DNA of 64,000 bases from contig JBCBSP010000003.1 of NCBI GenBank assembly GCA_039819095.1, positions 186,001 to 250,000 on the forward strand, in the 5' to 3' direction. The notes beneath the pieces were generated by a model. It did not search any database, was not told where the DNA came from, and saw only the letters and a program-made list of their open reading frames with translations. Below, piece after piece: positions 28,619-38,918 of the stretch (the first letter of the stretch is position 1; each line of letters starts with the position of its first letter). Source of the DNA: JBCBSP01 sp039819095 (lineage in GTDB: Bacteria; Pseudomonadota; Alphaproteobacteria; Caulobacterales; Maricaulaceae). The translations under genes were made by a program, and so were the position numbers.

Positions 28619-30154
28619 TTAGCTTTCCCGATCGGAAGGCTCCGCCTCGTCTCCGCCATGATCGCGGATAAGCTCGCTCAGAGCCGACGCGTCATCAGGC
28701 TCTTCGAACCGGGTCGGCGCCGGTTCAAGCGTCGCGAACCCGCTGCGACGGATCGTGTAGACCGCAAGGCCGCGCTCCAGCGTTCCATCCTCCCGGAAAC
28801 GGAACAGCCCATCGACGCCTGAAAACCCGTCCGGGTTTTCAATGACGCTGCGCGGGGGTTCGCCTGGAGCGGCTGCGACCGCGGCGGCCAGAGAAACCGC
28901 ATCATAGCCGAGCCCCGCCAGGCGCGAAGGCGGCGCGCCGTAAGCGGCTTCAAACGCGCGTTCAAACGGCGCGCGCGTCTCGGGGTCGGGCCCGGCGAAC
29001 CAACCGCCGGCAAGCGCCGGCTCGCGCGCCACATCCGCATCCCGCCACAGGCTGGTTCCGACGAATTTGACGATGAGCGGATCGATATCGGCGAAAATCA
29101 TCACTGGAGCGAGGGTGCGAAGCTGATCGCCGCCCTCCGGCAACATCAGAACCTGAAAAGGATCGCCCAGCGAGGGTTCCCAGCTGCGCAGCGACAGGGC
29201 GCGAGCATCCTCCGGGTCGGCTGGCCGTACGCCAAGCGCGGCCAGCGTGCGCGCGGCCTGGGTCATGGACGCGACAGAGCCAGTATAGAACACCGGTTCA
29301 CGCAGGCCCGGAATGACCTCCACCTCGATCCTTTCAGGTTCGACAGGCTCAATCGGGGCGAACGGATCGGCCGCCACCGGCTCCGGCGCATCTTCCGGCT
29401 CTGGCGCCTCGATCTCGACAATGCGCGGCTCCAACCCTTCAGTCAGGCGTTCCACATTGTCCTGATAGGCGGCCGCGACCGCACGGCCATAGGCGCTGTC
29501 CGGCCCGACGAAGGCGAAACGCTCCGCGCCGCGTTGGCGCGCATACTCGGTGATCCGGCGCACTTCTTCCGATGGCGGAAAACTCAACAGATATACCCCG
29601 TCGCCAGCGCGATCGGGATCTGTGGAAAAGGCGATGACGGGAATGTTTGCGCGCCGCGCCGGACCGCTGGCGCCCGCCACGGCGCCGGACAGGAGCGGGC
29701 CGAAAATCAGATCGACGCCATCCTCGGCCAAGCCCGCCGCCGCATCAGCGGCGCCGGCGCGCGTTCCCGCCGTATCGCGCGGAAGTAAGAGCACCCGCTC
29801 ATCGCCCCGGGTGAAGAGCGAAAGCTCAGCAGCGCGTAAAATCTGCGCGGCTTCAGCGCGCGCCGCCGGGCTGGACGCGGAAAACGGCAGGAGCAGGCCG
29901 ACGCGTACGATATCGTCAAGACCGGACATGTGGGCGGGTGTGTAAGCCGGCGGCGGGATGGGGACCGGACGCGTGACCGGTTCAGGCGGAGCGCCGATGA
30001 CCGGGCGCTGAGGCTCGCCGACCGAGGGCGCGCTTGGTGGCGCGGTTTCACACGCGCTGAGCACACCGAGCGCAGCCAGACCCGCGAGTGCGGCCCTCAA
30101 ACCAGTTGGCGCACCGCGTTTCAACCGCCATTCTGCCGCCATGTCGCTCGCCAT
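28619..30154 (-). CDS. Penicillin-binding-protein activator / LpoA-like periplasmic lipoprotein
   Basis: 511-residue lipoprotein. The lipobox LSAC (Cys35) follows a hydrophobic stretch, then comes a Pro-rich linker and a type-I periplasmic-binding-protein fold (about residues 80-490). Typical segments are VRVGLLLPFSASS, DLIFGPLLSGAV, VIAFSTDPDRAGDGVYLLSF and LAGLGYDAVSLAAAVA. The position next to yraN and a BON lipoprotein matches the yraM/lpoA-yraN-yraP neighbourhood of proteobacteria, supporting a role in activating a class A PBP. An acidic insert (EAPEPEDAPEPVAADPFAPI) in the middle is unusual. AAAGGG precedes the ATG at 30154. Confidence 0.83.
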   Translation of the reverse strand: MASDMAAEWRLKRGAPTGLRAALAGLAALGVLSACETAPPSAPSVGEPQRPVIGAPPEPVTRPVPIPPPAYTPAHMSGLDDIVRVGLLLPFSASSPAARAEAAQILRAAELSLFTRGDERVLLLPRDTAGTRAGAADAAAGLAEDGVDLIFGPLLSGAVAGASGPARRANIPVIAFSTDPDRAGDGVYLLSFPPSEEVRRITEYARQRGAERFAFVGPDSAYGRAVAAAYQDNVERLTEGLEPRIVEIEAPEPEDAPEPVAADPFAPIEPVEPERIEVEVIPGLREPVFYTGSVASMTQAARTLAALGVRPADPEDARALSLRSWEPSLGDPFQVLMLPEGGDQLRTLAPVMIFADIDPLIVKFVGTSLWRDADVAREPALAGGWFAGPDPETRAPFERAFEAAYGAPPSRLAGLGYDAVSLAAAVAAAPGEPPRSVIENPDGFSGVDGLFRFREDGTLERGLAVYTIRRSGFATLEPAPTRFEEPDDASALSELIRDHGGDEAEPSDRES

Positions 30155-30250
30155 GATCCGCCCTTTCCTCGCGCCGGACGCCGCCGGCGATCCTGACCGG
30201 CAAGCTAGCCGTCAGGACCGGGACCGGCAACAGCGCGTCAGCGCCGACTG

Positions 30251-30649
30251 ATGGCCTCGCGACACGCCAAAGACAGACGCCGCAGGGCGGAGCGGCGGGG
30301 CCGGCGGGCCGAGTTCGCCGCGCAGTTGCTGCTGCGGATGAAGGGCTGGCGGATCCTCGATCAGCGCGCCCGCACCGGGGCCGGGGAAATCGATATCGTC
30401 TGCCGGCGCGGAGCGACCCTGGCCTTTATCGAGGTAAAGGCGCGCGCCGACCTTGAGACCGCGCGCGGCGCGCTGAGCCCGCGTCAGACCGATCGCCTCC
30501 TGCGCGCGGGCGCCCTTTGGCGCGCACGGCACAGCCGCTATGCCGCGCTTCAGCCACGTTACGACCTCATGCTGGTGGCGCCGTGGCGCTGGCCAAGGCA
30601 TCTTGAAGGAGTGATTCGCGCCGAGGGTCGGATGACGGCGCTGCTTTGA
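30251..30649 (+). CDS. YraN-family (UPF0102) nuclease-like protein
   Basis: 132-residue protein with the restriction-endonuclease-like fold. The predicted metal site is visible as GAGEIDIVCRRGATLAFIEV followed by KAR, that is E-x-D ... E-x-K. The Arg-rich N-terminus suits nucleic-acid binding. No biochemical role is established. It is divergent from the LpoA-like gene (96-bp gap) and 54 bp upstream of the BON-domain gene. The rsmI methyltransferase gene often found between these neighbours is absent here. Confidence 0.88.
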   Translation: MASRHAKDRRRRAERRGRRAEFAAQLLLRMKGWRILDQRARTGAGEIDIVCRRGATLAFIEVKARADLETARGALSPRQTDRLLRAGALWRARHSRYAALQPRYDLMLVAPWRWPRHLEGVIRAEGRMTALL

Positions 30650-30703
30650 GATCTCAAAGCCGCTTCGCCCATCAGCCCCGCTCGCAAACCCAAGGAGCTC
30701 GCT

Positions 30704-31351
30704 ATGACCGCGCCCACACCGCTCACACTGCGTTTCATCGCGGCTGGACTGGCTGCGCTGATCGTCTCCGCCTGCGCGGTGACGCAGCCTGGCCGCTCCG
30801 TCGGTCGCGAGCTTGATGATCAGAACGCCTCGCTCTCGATCAAGGCCGCCATGCTGCGCGCGGAAGGCTATGCGCTGAACGGCGTGGACGTGGAAGTCAC
30901 CGAAGGCGTCGCGCTCCTAACCGGATCCACGCCGCGCGAAGAGGATCGCACGGTCGCGGAATGCCTGGCCTGGTCCGCTCAATCGGTGCGAACCGTGGCC
31001 AATCAGGTCGTGGTCGGCGACGGACGGGGCGTGCGCGGATCGACTCGCGATGGCTGGATCACCCAGCAGGTGCGGACCCGGCTTCTGGGCGATCGCGGGG
31101 TGCGAAGCGTGAACTTCAATGTCGAGACCCGCGACGGCGTCGTGCACCTTCTGGGCTTTGCGCGCACCCAGGCGGAGCGCGACCGGGCCGCTGCGCACGC
31201 CTCCCTGGTCGATGGGGTGCAGCAAGTCCTGCTCTATGTGCGCGTCGCCGGACAGGAAACCGCCCTGGAGCCGCGCGGCGAACGCATGGCGCTGGCCTGC
31301 GAGAACCCGGACAGCCTTCCCGGCGCGGGCGGAGAATCTGCGTCGCAATAG
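30704..31351 (+). CDS. BON-domain lipoprotein (DolP/YraP-like)
   Basis: 215-residue outer-membrane lipoprotein: signal peptide with lipobox IVSAC, then two BON domains (about residues 40-105 with VEVTEGVALLTGSTP, and about 110-180 with VETRDGVVHLLGFARTQAE). DolP binds anionic phospholipid and supports envelope integrity and the BAM machinery. The C-terminal 30 residues extend beyond the BON domains. A clear GGAG lies before the ATG. Confidence 0.87.
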   Translation: MTAPTPLTLRFIAAGLAALIVSACAVTQPGRSVGRELDDQNASLSIKAAMLRAEGYALNGVDVEVTEGVALLTGSTPREEDRTVAECLAWSAQSVRTVANQVVVGDGRGVRGSTRDGWITQQVRTRLLGDRGVRSVNFNVETRDGVVHLLGFARTQAERDRAAAHASLVDGVQQVLLYVRVAGQETALEPRGERMALACENPDSLPGAGGESASQ

Positions 31352-31414
31352 CGCCGCTTTCGCCAAAAAATCAACTTCAAACCGCCCGGCTCGCTCCAGG
31401 GGCGAAAAATTAGC

Positions 31415-31444
31415 TTGACGGCGCAGAGCCAGCTGTTCTTTAGT
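31415..31444 (+). promoter_or_regulatory. Possible sigma-70 promoter upstream of comM
   Basis: TTGACG (31415-31420), 18 bases, then TTTAGT (31439-31444), in the AT-enriched 210-bp gap before comM. It implies a leader of about 110 bases. Based on consensus similarity only. Confidence 0.35.
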
Positions 31445-31561
31445 TGTTCCTGTTTTGAGCTGCTGTGTTCCGCCGGGTGTGGATAAGGAGTGCGGTGCAA
31501 AACGCTTTGGTGATTTCGTTCACTGAGTTTGTATTGGATTTGTTCGCATGGGGCTCCCGCC

Positions 31562-33100
<1,539 letters not shown>

Positions 33101-33189
33101 CCTCCGCCCAATGGTCAAGACTTTAGGCCCGACCCCGGCGAGCTCCTATCACCAGCGCTTCGTTAACCGGGCGGGGCTAGCCTGATTGC

Positions 33190-35085
33190 ATGACGCCCGG
33201 CGACCGCACAGACCCCGATAGCGCAGCCCGCGACGGTGACGTTCGCGGTCCGATGGAGCGTGAGCGCGCGGCCTCGCTCGCCTTCGAGGCGATGGTCGAA
33301 CCGGTGATGGCGCGCGATGACGCTGGACGGATCACCCTGGTGAACCGGGCCTTCCTTCGCACGTTCGGCGGCAGGCAGGCGGACTGGATCGGGGTCTGGT
33401 TCGCTGCAGCGCCGGCTTCGGGACAGGGCGTCGATCTCAGCCAGGTGAACGGCCCGCGACGCTACGATGTTCACATGGCGACCCGCGATGGCGCGGCCTG
33501 GATCGAGTGGACAGAGAGCCCGACTCCCGGCGGCGGTTCGGTCGCCGTGGGCCGCGATGTTACCGCCGCACGCCAGGCGAGCGCCGCGATCAGCGAGGCG
33601 GCGCAGGGCAAATCGGTTTTCTTCGCAGCCGTCACGCACGAGCTGCGAACGCCGCTATCGGGCGCGCTGGGTCTGGCCAACCTGCTTGCGGACACTCAGC
33701 TGAAGCCCGACCAGCGGGCCTATGTCGAGGGGCTGAAATCCAGCGCCGGTCACGCCCTGGCCCTGATTGATGATATTCTCGACCTGTCCCGGCTGGAGGC
33801 CGGCAAGCTCGCCCTGCGCGCTGAGCCCGTCGACCCTGTCGGCCTGATGGAAATGGTGTGCGAACTGCTGGCGCCGAAGGCGCATGAGAAAGGTCTGGAG
33901 CTTGCCCACGCCGTCGATTCTGAAGCGCCGCGCCTGATCAAGACCGATCCGGGTCGGCTGAAGCAGATCCTGTTCAACCTGATCGGCAACGCCGTGAAGT
34001 TTACCCAAACCGGCGGCGCTCTGGTCACGCTCGAAGCGGTGGCCGGCACGCTGCGCTTCACCGTTCTGGACACCGGGCCGGGCATCGCCGCAGAGAACCA
34101 GACCCGCTTGTTTGAACAGTTCGAACGCGGCGCTGCTGATGACAGCCCTGTGGCCGGCGCCGGGCTTGGGCTGGCCATGGTGCGCCGGCTCGCCGAAGCG
34201 ATGCACGGCTCGGTCGGGCTTCATTCAGAACCCGGCTCCGGAGCCGCCTTCTGGTTCGCCTTCGAGCCTGAGTTGATCGAACCGGCCAGCTCCGATCAAC
34301 CGCTACACGACAGAGCGATCATCGTCGCCTCTCCGAGCACGCTGCGTCGTAATGCTTTGCGCCGCCAGAGCGAGACGCTCGGCGCCCGCGTAACCGAGAT
34401 CGATCGGATCGAACCCGGCGGATCGCCGGCGAGCGGACCTGCTGAAAGTTGCGTACTGCTTGATGAGAGCTGGGCTGAGTTCGCGCCCGCCTTCGCACCG
34501 GCGCGAGTGCTGGTGGTCGCACGACCCGATAGCAAGGACCGCTATATCGCCAAGGCCGCCCCGCCGGGCGTCGATGGCTGGCTTGTCGCCCCCGTTCGTC
34601 TGGGGGCCCTGGCCCAATACGCACTCAGCGGGTCCGAGCCCGCGCGAGAACCCGCTCCCGATCAAGCCACAGGCGAGGTTTTCCCCTTGGCGGGCCTCAG
34701 AATTCTCGTAGCAGAGGACGATCCGGTCAACGCCCTGATCGCGCGGCGGGTTCTGGAGCGACTGGGCGCTGAAATCCTTGAAGCGGCCAGCGGCCGAGAA
34801 GCGGTTGAAGCGGTGCGCGTTCAGGCGCCCGATGCGGCGCTGCTGGATCTGCGCATGCCGGAGCTGGACGGGCGCGCCACAGCGCGCGCCATCCGGGCGC
34901 TGCCGGCCGGAAGCGGCGGCCTGCCCTTGATCGCGCTCACCGCGAACGCCACTGAGGCGGACCGCGAAGCCTGCCTTGAAGCGGGCATGAATGAATTCCT
35001 CACCAAGCCGCTCGACGCCGAGGCGCTGACCGAAGCGCTCACCCGCTTGTGCGTTGAGCGAAACCGGGCAAGTCTGAGTGCGTAA
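33190..35085 (+). CDS. Hybrid sensor histidine kinase (PAS-HisKA-HATPase-pseudoREC-REC)
   Basis: 631-residue cytosolic hybrid kinase. An N-terminal PAS-like domain (about 15-130) is followed by the dimerisation/phosphoacceptor helix with His150 (AAVTHELRTPLSG). The ATP-binding domain has NAVKFTQTGG, DTGPGI and AGLGLAM. A degenerate receiver (about 372-480, Asp425 in CVLLDESW) and a canonical C-terminal receiver with phospho-Asp553 (ALLDLRMPELDG) complete it. No membrane segments. The layout with two tandem receivers, the first degenerate, matches Caulobacter ShkA; H373-D374-R375 at the junction to the first receiver is also suggestive. No cognate phosphotransferase or regulator is adjacent. 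Confidence 0.9.
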   Translation: MTPGDRTDPDSAARDGDVRGPMERERAASLAFEAMVEPVMARDDAGRITLVNRAFLRTFGGRQADWIGVWFAAAPASGQGVDLSQVNGPRRYDVHMATRDGAAWIEWTESPTPGGGSVAVGRDVTAARQASAAISEAAQGKSVFFAAVTHELRTPLSGALGLANLLADTQLKPDQRAYVEGLKSSAGHALALIDDILDLSRLEAGKLALRAEPVDPVGLMEMVCELLAPKAHEKGLELAHAVDSEAPRLIKTDPGRLKQILFNLIGNAVKFTQTGGALVTLEAVAGTLRFTVLDTGPGIAAENQTRLFEQFERGAADDSPVAGAGLGLAMVRRLAEAMHGSVGLHSEPGSGAAFWFAFEPELIEPASSDQPLHDRAIIVASPSTLRRNALRRQSETLGARVTEIDRIEPGGSPASGPAESCVLLDESWAEFAPAFAPARVLVVARPDSKDRYIAKAAPPGVDGWLVAPVRLGALAQYALSGSEPAREPAPDQATGEVFPLAGLRILVAEDDPVNALIARRVLERLGAEILEAASGREAVEAVRVQAPDAALLDLRMPELDGRATARAIRALPAGSGGLPLIALTANATEADREACLEAGMNEFLTKPLDAEALTEALTRLCVERNRASLSA

Positions 35086-35119
35086 GCGCAAATGCCGCGC
35101 CTGAAAGGGTTTTGAGCGC

Positions 35120-36490
35120 ATGACCGACGCCACGCAGGACGAAAAACCGGCCGGGCCGGGCTGGCGCGAGGTGCTTGCCGCACTGCGCCAGCCGCGCGTG
35201 CTGATCATGCTGGCGCTCGGATTTTCCGCCGGCCTGCCCTTCCTTCTCACCGGCAACACGCTCGGCGCCTGGCTACGGGACGAGGGCACGACGCTGGCCG
35301 CGATCGGCTTCATGGGCTGGGTGGGCTTCGCTTACTCGTTCAAGTTCCTGTGGGCGCCCCTCCTTGACCGGTTCGACCTGCCGCTCCTGTCAAGACTGGG
35401 ACGCCGGCGCAGCTGGATCATCCTGGCTCAGGGCACGGTCGCGGGCGGGCTTCTGGCCATGGTCATGGTCGGCCCGTCAGGCGGGCTGTTATTGTTCGGC
35501 GCCTTCGCGCTCGTGGTCGCATTCGCATCAGCGACGCAGGATATCGCGGTGGACGCCTGGCGGATCGAGGCGGCTGCGGACGATGAAGAACTCGCCATGC
35601 TGTCCGCAGCCTATCAGCTGGGTTATCGCATCTCACTTCTGATCACGAACGCGCTGATCTTCAATCTCGCCGCCGGAATTGGCTGGGAGATGAGCTATAC
35701 GCTCATGGCTGCGCTCATGGGCGTGGGCCTGCTCGCCGCGCTTCTGGCCGCCGAGCCCAAGGCCGAGCGCAGCGCGGTCGGCGACGGCGCCGCCGGGCTC
35801 GCGCCGCAGGCCTCTTTCTTTACACCGCAAGGCTTCTTCGACGCTGTCGTGGGGCCCTTTATCGCCTTCTTCAAAGCCCATGGAGGCAAGGCCTTCCTCC
35901 TGCTGGCGGCCGTCAGCCTCTATCGCATGCCGGACTTCGTCATGGGGCCGATGATCAATCCCTTCTATCTCGATCTCGGGCTGGACTGGAATGCGATCGG
36001 CGGGATGCGGGCCAGCGTCGGGCTGGTGGCGACCTTTATCGGGGTCGGCCTGGCCGGGCTCTGTGCGGTCAGGCTGGGATTCGCCAAGACATTGATCCTA
36101 GGAGCCTTCCTAGCTCCAGTGTCCAATCTGGGTTATACGATGATGGCTTTCGCGGGGCCGGAGCTTCCGGTCTTCGCGCTCGCGCTGACGATTGAGAATA
36201 TCTCCGAAGGCTTCGCCGGCACCGCCTTGATTGCCTGGATGTCGAGCCTGACCAGCTTTGGCTATGTCGCCACGCAATACGCGCTGCTCTCGTCCTTCTA
36301 CACGATATTAGGCAAGTTTCTCAAAGGCTTCTCCGGGGTCACAGTGGAGAGCCTTGAAGCCCTGTTCGGCCTGATCCCCGCCTATGGGGTGTTCTTCGCC
36401 GGCACGGCAGCCATCGGCATCCCGTCGGTCTTAATCGCGATCTGGGCGGCGCGTGTCCACGCGCGCGACAAGGCTGCCGGCTCCGCCTAA
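35120..36490 (+). CDS. AmpG-like MFS permease (muropeptide transporter family)
   Basis: 456-residue inner-membrane transporter of the AmpG/MFS superfamily with about twelve hydrophobic segments. Recognisable elements are FSAGLPFLLTGNTLGAWL, GFAYSFKFLWAPLLDRF, the LGRRRSW loop and ASATQDIAVDAWRIE, all typical of AmpG. The family imports GlcNAc-anhydroMurNAc peptides for cell-wall recycling. It converges with maeB and overlaps it by 4 bp. No ampD or beta-lactamase gene is nearby. Confidence 0.88.
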   Translation: MTDATQDEKPAGPGWREVLAALRQPRVLIMLALGFSAGLPFLLTGNTLGAWLRDEGTTLAAIGFMGWVGFAYSFKFLWAPLLDRFDLPLLSRLGRRRSWIILAQGTVAGGLLAMVMVGPSGGLLLFGAFALVVAFASATQDIAVDAWRIEAAADDEELAMLSAAYQLGYRISLLITNALIFNLAAGIGWEMSYTLMAALMGVGLLAALLAAEPKAERSAVGDGAAGLAPQASFFTPQGFFDAVVGPFIAFFKAHGGKAFLLLAAVSLYRMPDFVMGPMINPFYLDLGLDWNAIGGMRASVGLVATFIGVGLAGLCAVRLGFAKTLILGAFLAPVSNLGYTMMAFAGPELPVFALALTIENISEGFAGTALIAWMSSLTSFGYVATQYALLSSFYTILGKFLKGFSGVTVESLEALFGLIPAYGVFFAGTAAIGIPSVLIAIWAARVHARDKAAGSA

Positions 36491-38772
36491 GCCAGCCGAT
36501 CGTGCGCCTCCGCCGACAGGTCGTGCGCCGCCAGAGCGGCGAGATTCATGATGTCGGAGACGCCGGCTCCCAGCCGGGCGATCTGGACCGGTTTTTCAAG
36601 CCCCAGAAGCATAGGGCCGAGCACGGTCGCCCCACCCGCTGCGCGCAAGAGCTTGGTGGAAATGGACGCCGCATGAATGGCCGGCATGATCAGCACATTG
36701 GCGGGCCCGGAAAGTCGGGAAAACGGGAAGAGCATGCGATGGCCGGGATCGAGCGCCACATCGGCGTTCATCTCGCCCTCGTATTCAAAGTCAGACTCGC
36801 GTGCATCCAGCAACTTGACCGCTTCCTGGATCTTGGTTGAGCGCTCGCCGGCCGGATTGCCGAAGGTGGAATAGGACAGAAGCGCCACGCGCGGCTCGAC
36901 GCCAAAGCGGCGTGCGGCGGCGGCGGCTTCGCTGGCCATGTCGGCGAGCGCTTCAGCGCTGGGAAACTCGGTCACGTTGGTGTCGGCGATAAACAAGGTG
37001 CGCCCCTGGGAGAGCACCAGGCTCATCCCCATCACGCGTTCGTTTTTGGCCGGGTCGAGGGCGAGCTGCACATCGCCCAGGGCCTGCGCGTAATTGCGCG
37101 TCACCCCGGTCACCATCCCGTCCGCGTCGCCGAGCGCGACCATGCAGGCGGCGAAGACATTGCGGTCCTGGTTGACCAGGCGTTGGACATCCCGCCGAAG
37201 ATAACCCTGACGCTGAAGCCGCTCGAACAACCACTCGGCATAGTCGGCATTCTTGTCCGACAGACGCGCATTGACGATTTCGATCGCGTCTTCGGGCACG
37301 CCGACAAGGCGCATATTCGCCTTGGCGGTGTCCTCGCGACCGATCAGTACGGCATGACCGAGATCCTGCTGCTGGAAGGCGTATGCGGCCCGGATGACGC
37401 TGGCCTCCTCGCCTTCAGCGAACACGATGGTCTTGCGCGGGCGGGCGCGCACCTCGTCCTGAATGCCCTGTAGAATCGCGGCGGTGGGGTCCAGCCGGCG
37501 GGCAAGGGCGGCGCGATAGCCATCCATATCGGAAATGGGCTTGCGCGCCACGCCGCTATCCATCGCCGCCTGGGCGACATAGGGCGGGACATGGCTGATC
37601 AGGCGTGGATCAAACGGCGCCGGGATGATGTATTCGCGCCCGAAGCTTGGCCGGGAGCCGTGATAAGCGGCGGCCACCTCATCAGGGACATCTTCCCGCG
37701 CCAGTTCCGCCAGCGCCTTGGCGGCGGCAACCTTCATGTCTTCATTGATAGTGCGGGCGCGCACATCCAGAGCACCGCGGAAAATATAGGGGAAACCTAG
37801 CACATTATTGACCTGATTGGGGTAATCAGACCGTCCGGTCGCCATGATCGCGTCGGAACGCGCCTCACGAACCTCTTCCGGCAGAATCTCCGGATCGGGG
37901 TTGGCCATGGCGAAAATGATCGGATCGGCGGCCATGGATTTGACCATGGCCTTGTCCACCGCACCCTTCACCGAAAGCCCGATAAAGCAGTCAGCCCCGT
38001 CCAGCGCTTCGGCCAGCATGCGCGCCGGCGTGTCGGCGGCGTGGGCGGACTTCCACTGATTCATGCCCGCCTCGCGGCCCTTGTAGATGACGCCGCGCGA
38101 GTCGCACAGAACCGCATTATCATGCGCCACGCCCATGGATTTGAGCAGTTCCAGAACCGCAATCCCGGCAGCGCCGGCGCCATTGACGACCACTTTCAGC
38201 TTGGCGATGTCGCGGCCGGTGAGCTCGCACGCATTGATGATGCCGGCCGCCGTTATGATGGCGGTGCCGTGCTGGTCGTCATGAAAGACCGGAATATCCA
38301 GCGCCTCACGCAGGCGTTCTTCGATGATGAAGCAATCCGGACCCTTGATGTCTTCCAGATTGATCCCGCCGAAGCTTGCGCCGAAACGGCGCACGCACTC
38401 CACAAAGGCGTCCGGGTCCTTCTCGTCCACCTCGATGTCGAGACCGTCAATATCGGCGAAGCGTTTGAACAGCACCGCCTTGCCTTCCATGACCGGTTTC
38501 GACGCGGCCGCCCCGAGATCGCCGAGCCCGAGAATGGCGGTGCCGTTGGAGATCACGGCGACCAGATTGCCCTTGGAAGTGTAGTCATAGCTGGCGTCGA
38601 TATCCTCAGCGATCGCCTTGACCGGCGCGGCGACGCCCGGCGAGTAGGCAAGCGAGAGATCGCGCTGTGTCGCCATCGGCTTGGTGGCGCGAATCGCGAC
38701 CTTGCCGGGCTGCGGATAGCGGTGGAAGGAAAGCGCTTCCTCGTCATCGACGCGGGAGGTGCGGTCGCTCAT
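36487..38772 (-). CDS. maeB: NADP-dependent malic enzyme with phosphotransacetylase-like domain
   Basis: Oxidative decarboxylation of malate to pyruvate. 761 residues, the long MaeB form. The malic enzyme part (about 1-420) has AYSPGVAAPVKAI, GTAILGLGDLGA, KAVLFKRFADIDGLDIEVD, FHDDQHGTA and GAGAAGIA. A C-terminal Pta-like domain (about 430-755) probably has an allosteric role rather than catalysis. It is divergent from mutS over 146 bp, an arrangement shared with rhizobia and other alphaproteobacteria. Confidence 0.96.
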   Translation of the reverse strand: MSDRTSRVDDEEALSFHRYPQPGKVAIRATKPMATQRDLSLAYSPGVAAPVKAIAEDIDASYDYTSKGNLVAVISNGTAILGLGDLGAAASKPVMEGKAVLFKRFADIDGLDIEVDEKDPDAFVECVRRFGASFGGINLEDIKGPDCFIIEERLREALDIPVFHDDQHGTAIITAAGIINACELTGRDIAKLKVVVNGAGAAGIAVLELLKSMGVAHDNAVLCDSRGVIYKGREAGMNQWKSAHAADTPARMLAEALDGADCFIGLSVKGAVDKAMVKSMAADPIIFAMANPDPEILPEEVREARSDAIMATGRSDYPNQVNNVLGFPYIFRGALDVRARTINEDMKVAAAKALAELAREDVPDEVAAAYHGSRPSFGREYIIPAPFDPRLISHVPPYVAQAAMDSGVARKPISDMDGYRAALARRLDPTAAILQGIQDEVRARPRKTIVFAEGEEASVIRAAYAFQQQDLGHAVLIGREDTAKANMRLVGVPEDAIEIVNARLSDKNADYAEWLFERLQRQGYLRRDVQRLVNQDRNVFAACMVALGDADGMVTGVTRNYAQALGDVQLALDPAKNERVMGMSLVLSQGRTLFIADTNVTEFPSAEALADMASEAAAAARRFGVEPRVALLSYSTFGNPAGERSTKIQEAVKLLDARESDFEYEGEMNADVALDPGHRMLFPFSRLSGPANVLIMPAIHAASISTKLLRAAGGATVLGPMLLGLEKPVQIARLGAGVSDIMNLAALAAHDLSAEAHDRLA

Positions 38773-38918
38773 GGCGTGAATTCCGTTCAGACAGTGCAGG
38801 CGGGTACGCGCAGCCTAAAGGGTTCTGGCGCCGGGGCAACACGGCGGACCTGTGTACGAGCGGCGCAGATCGGACAAACCCGGCTTGATGCGCCAGCCGG
38901 CGCGTTTACCTTGCCGTC

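Noticed and set aside
30153..30251. 32-codon plus-strand frame ending in TGATG at the yraN start
   Set aside because: Composition is Arg/Asp/Gln-rich with no ribosome site, and it starts over the LpoA-like start codon; chance frame.
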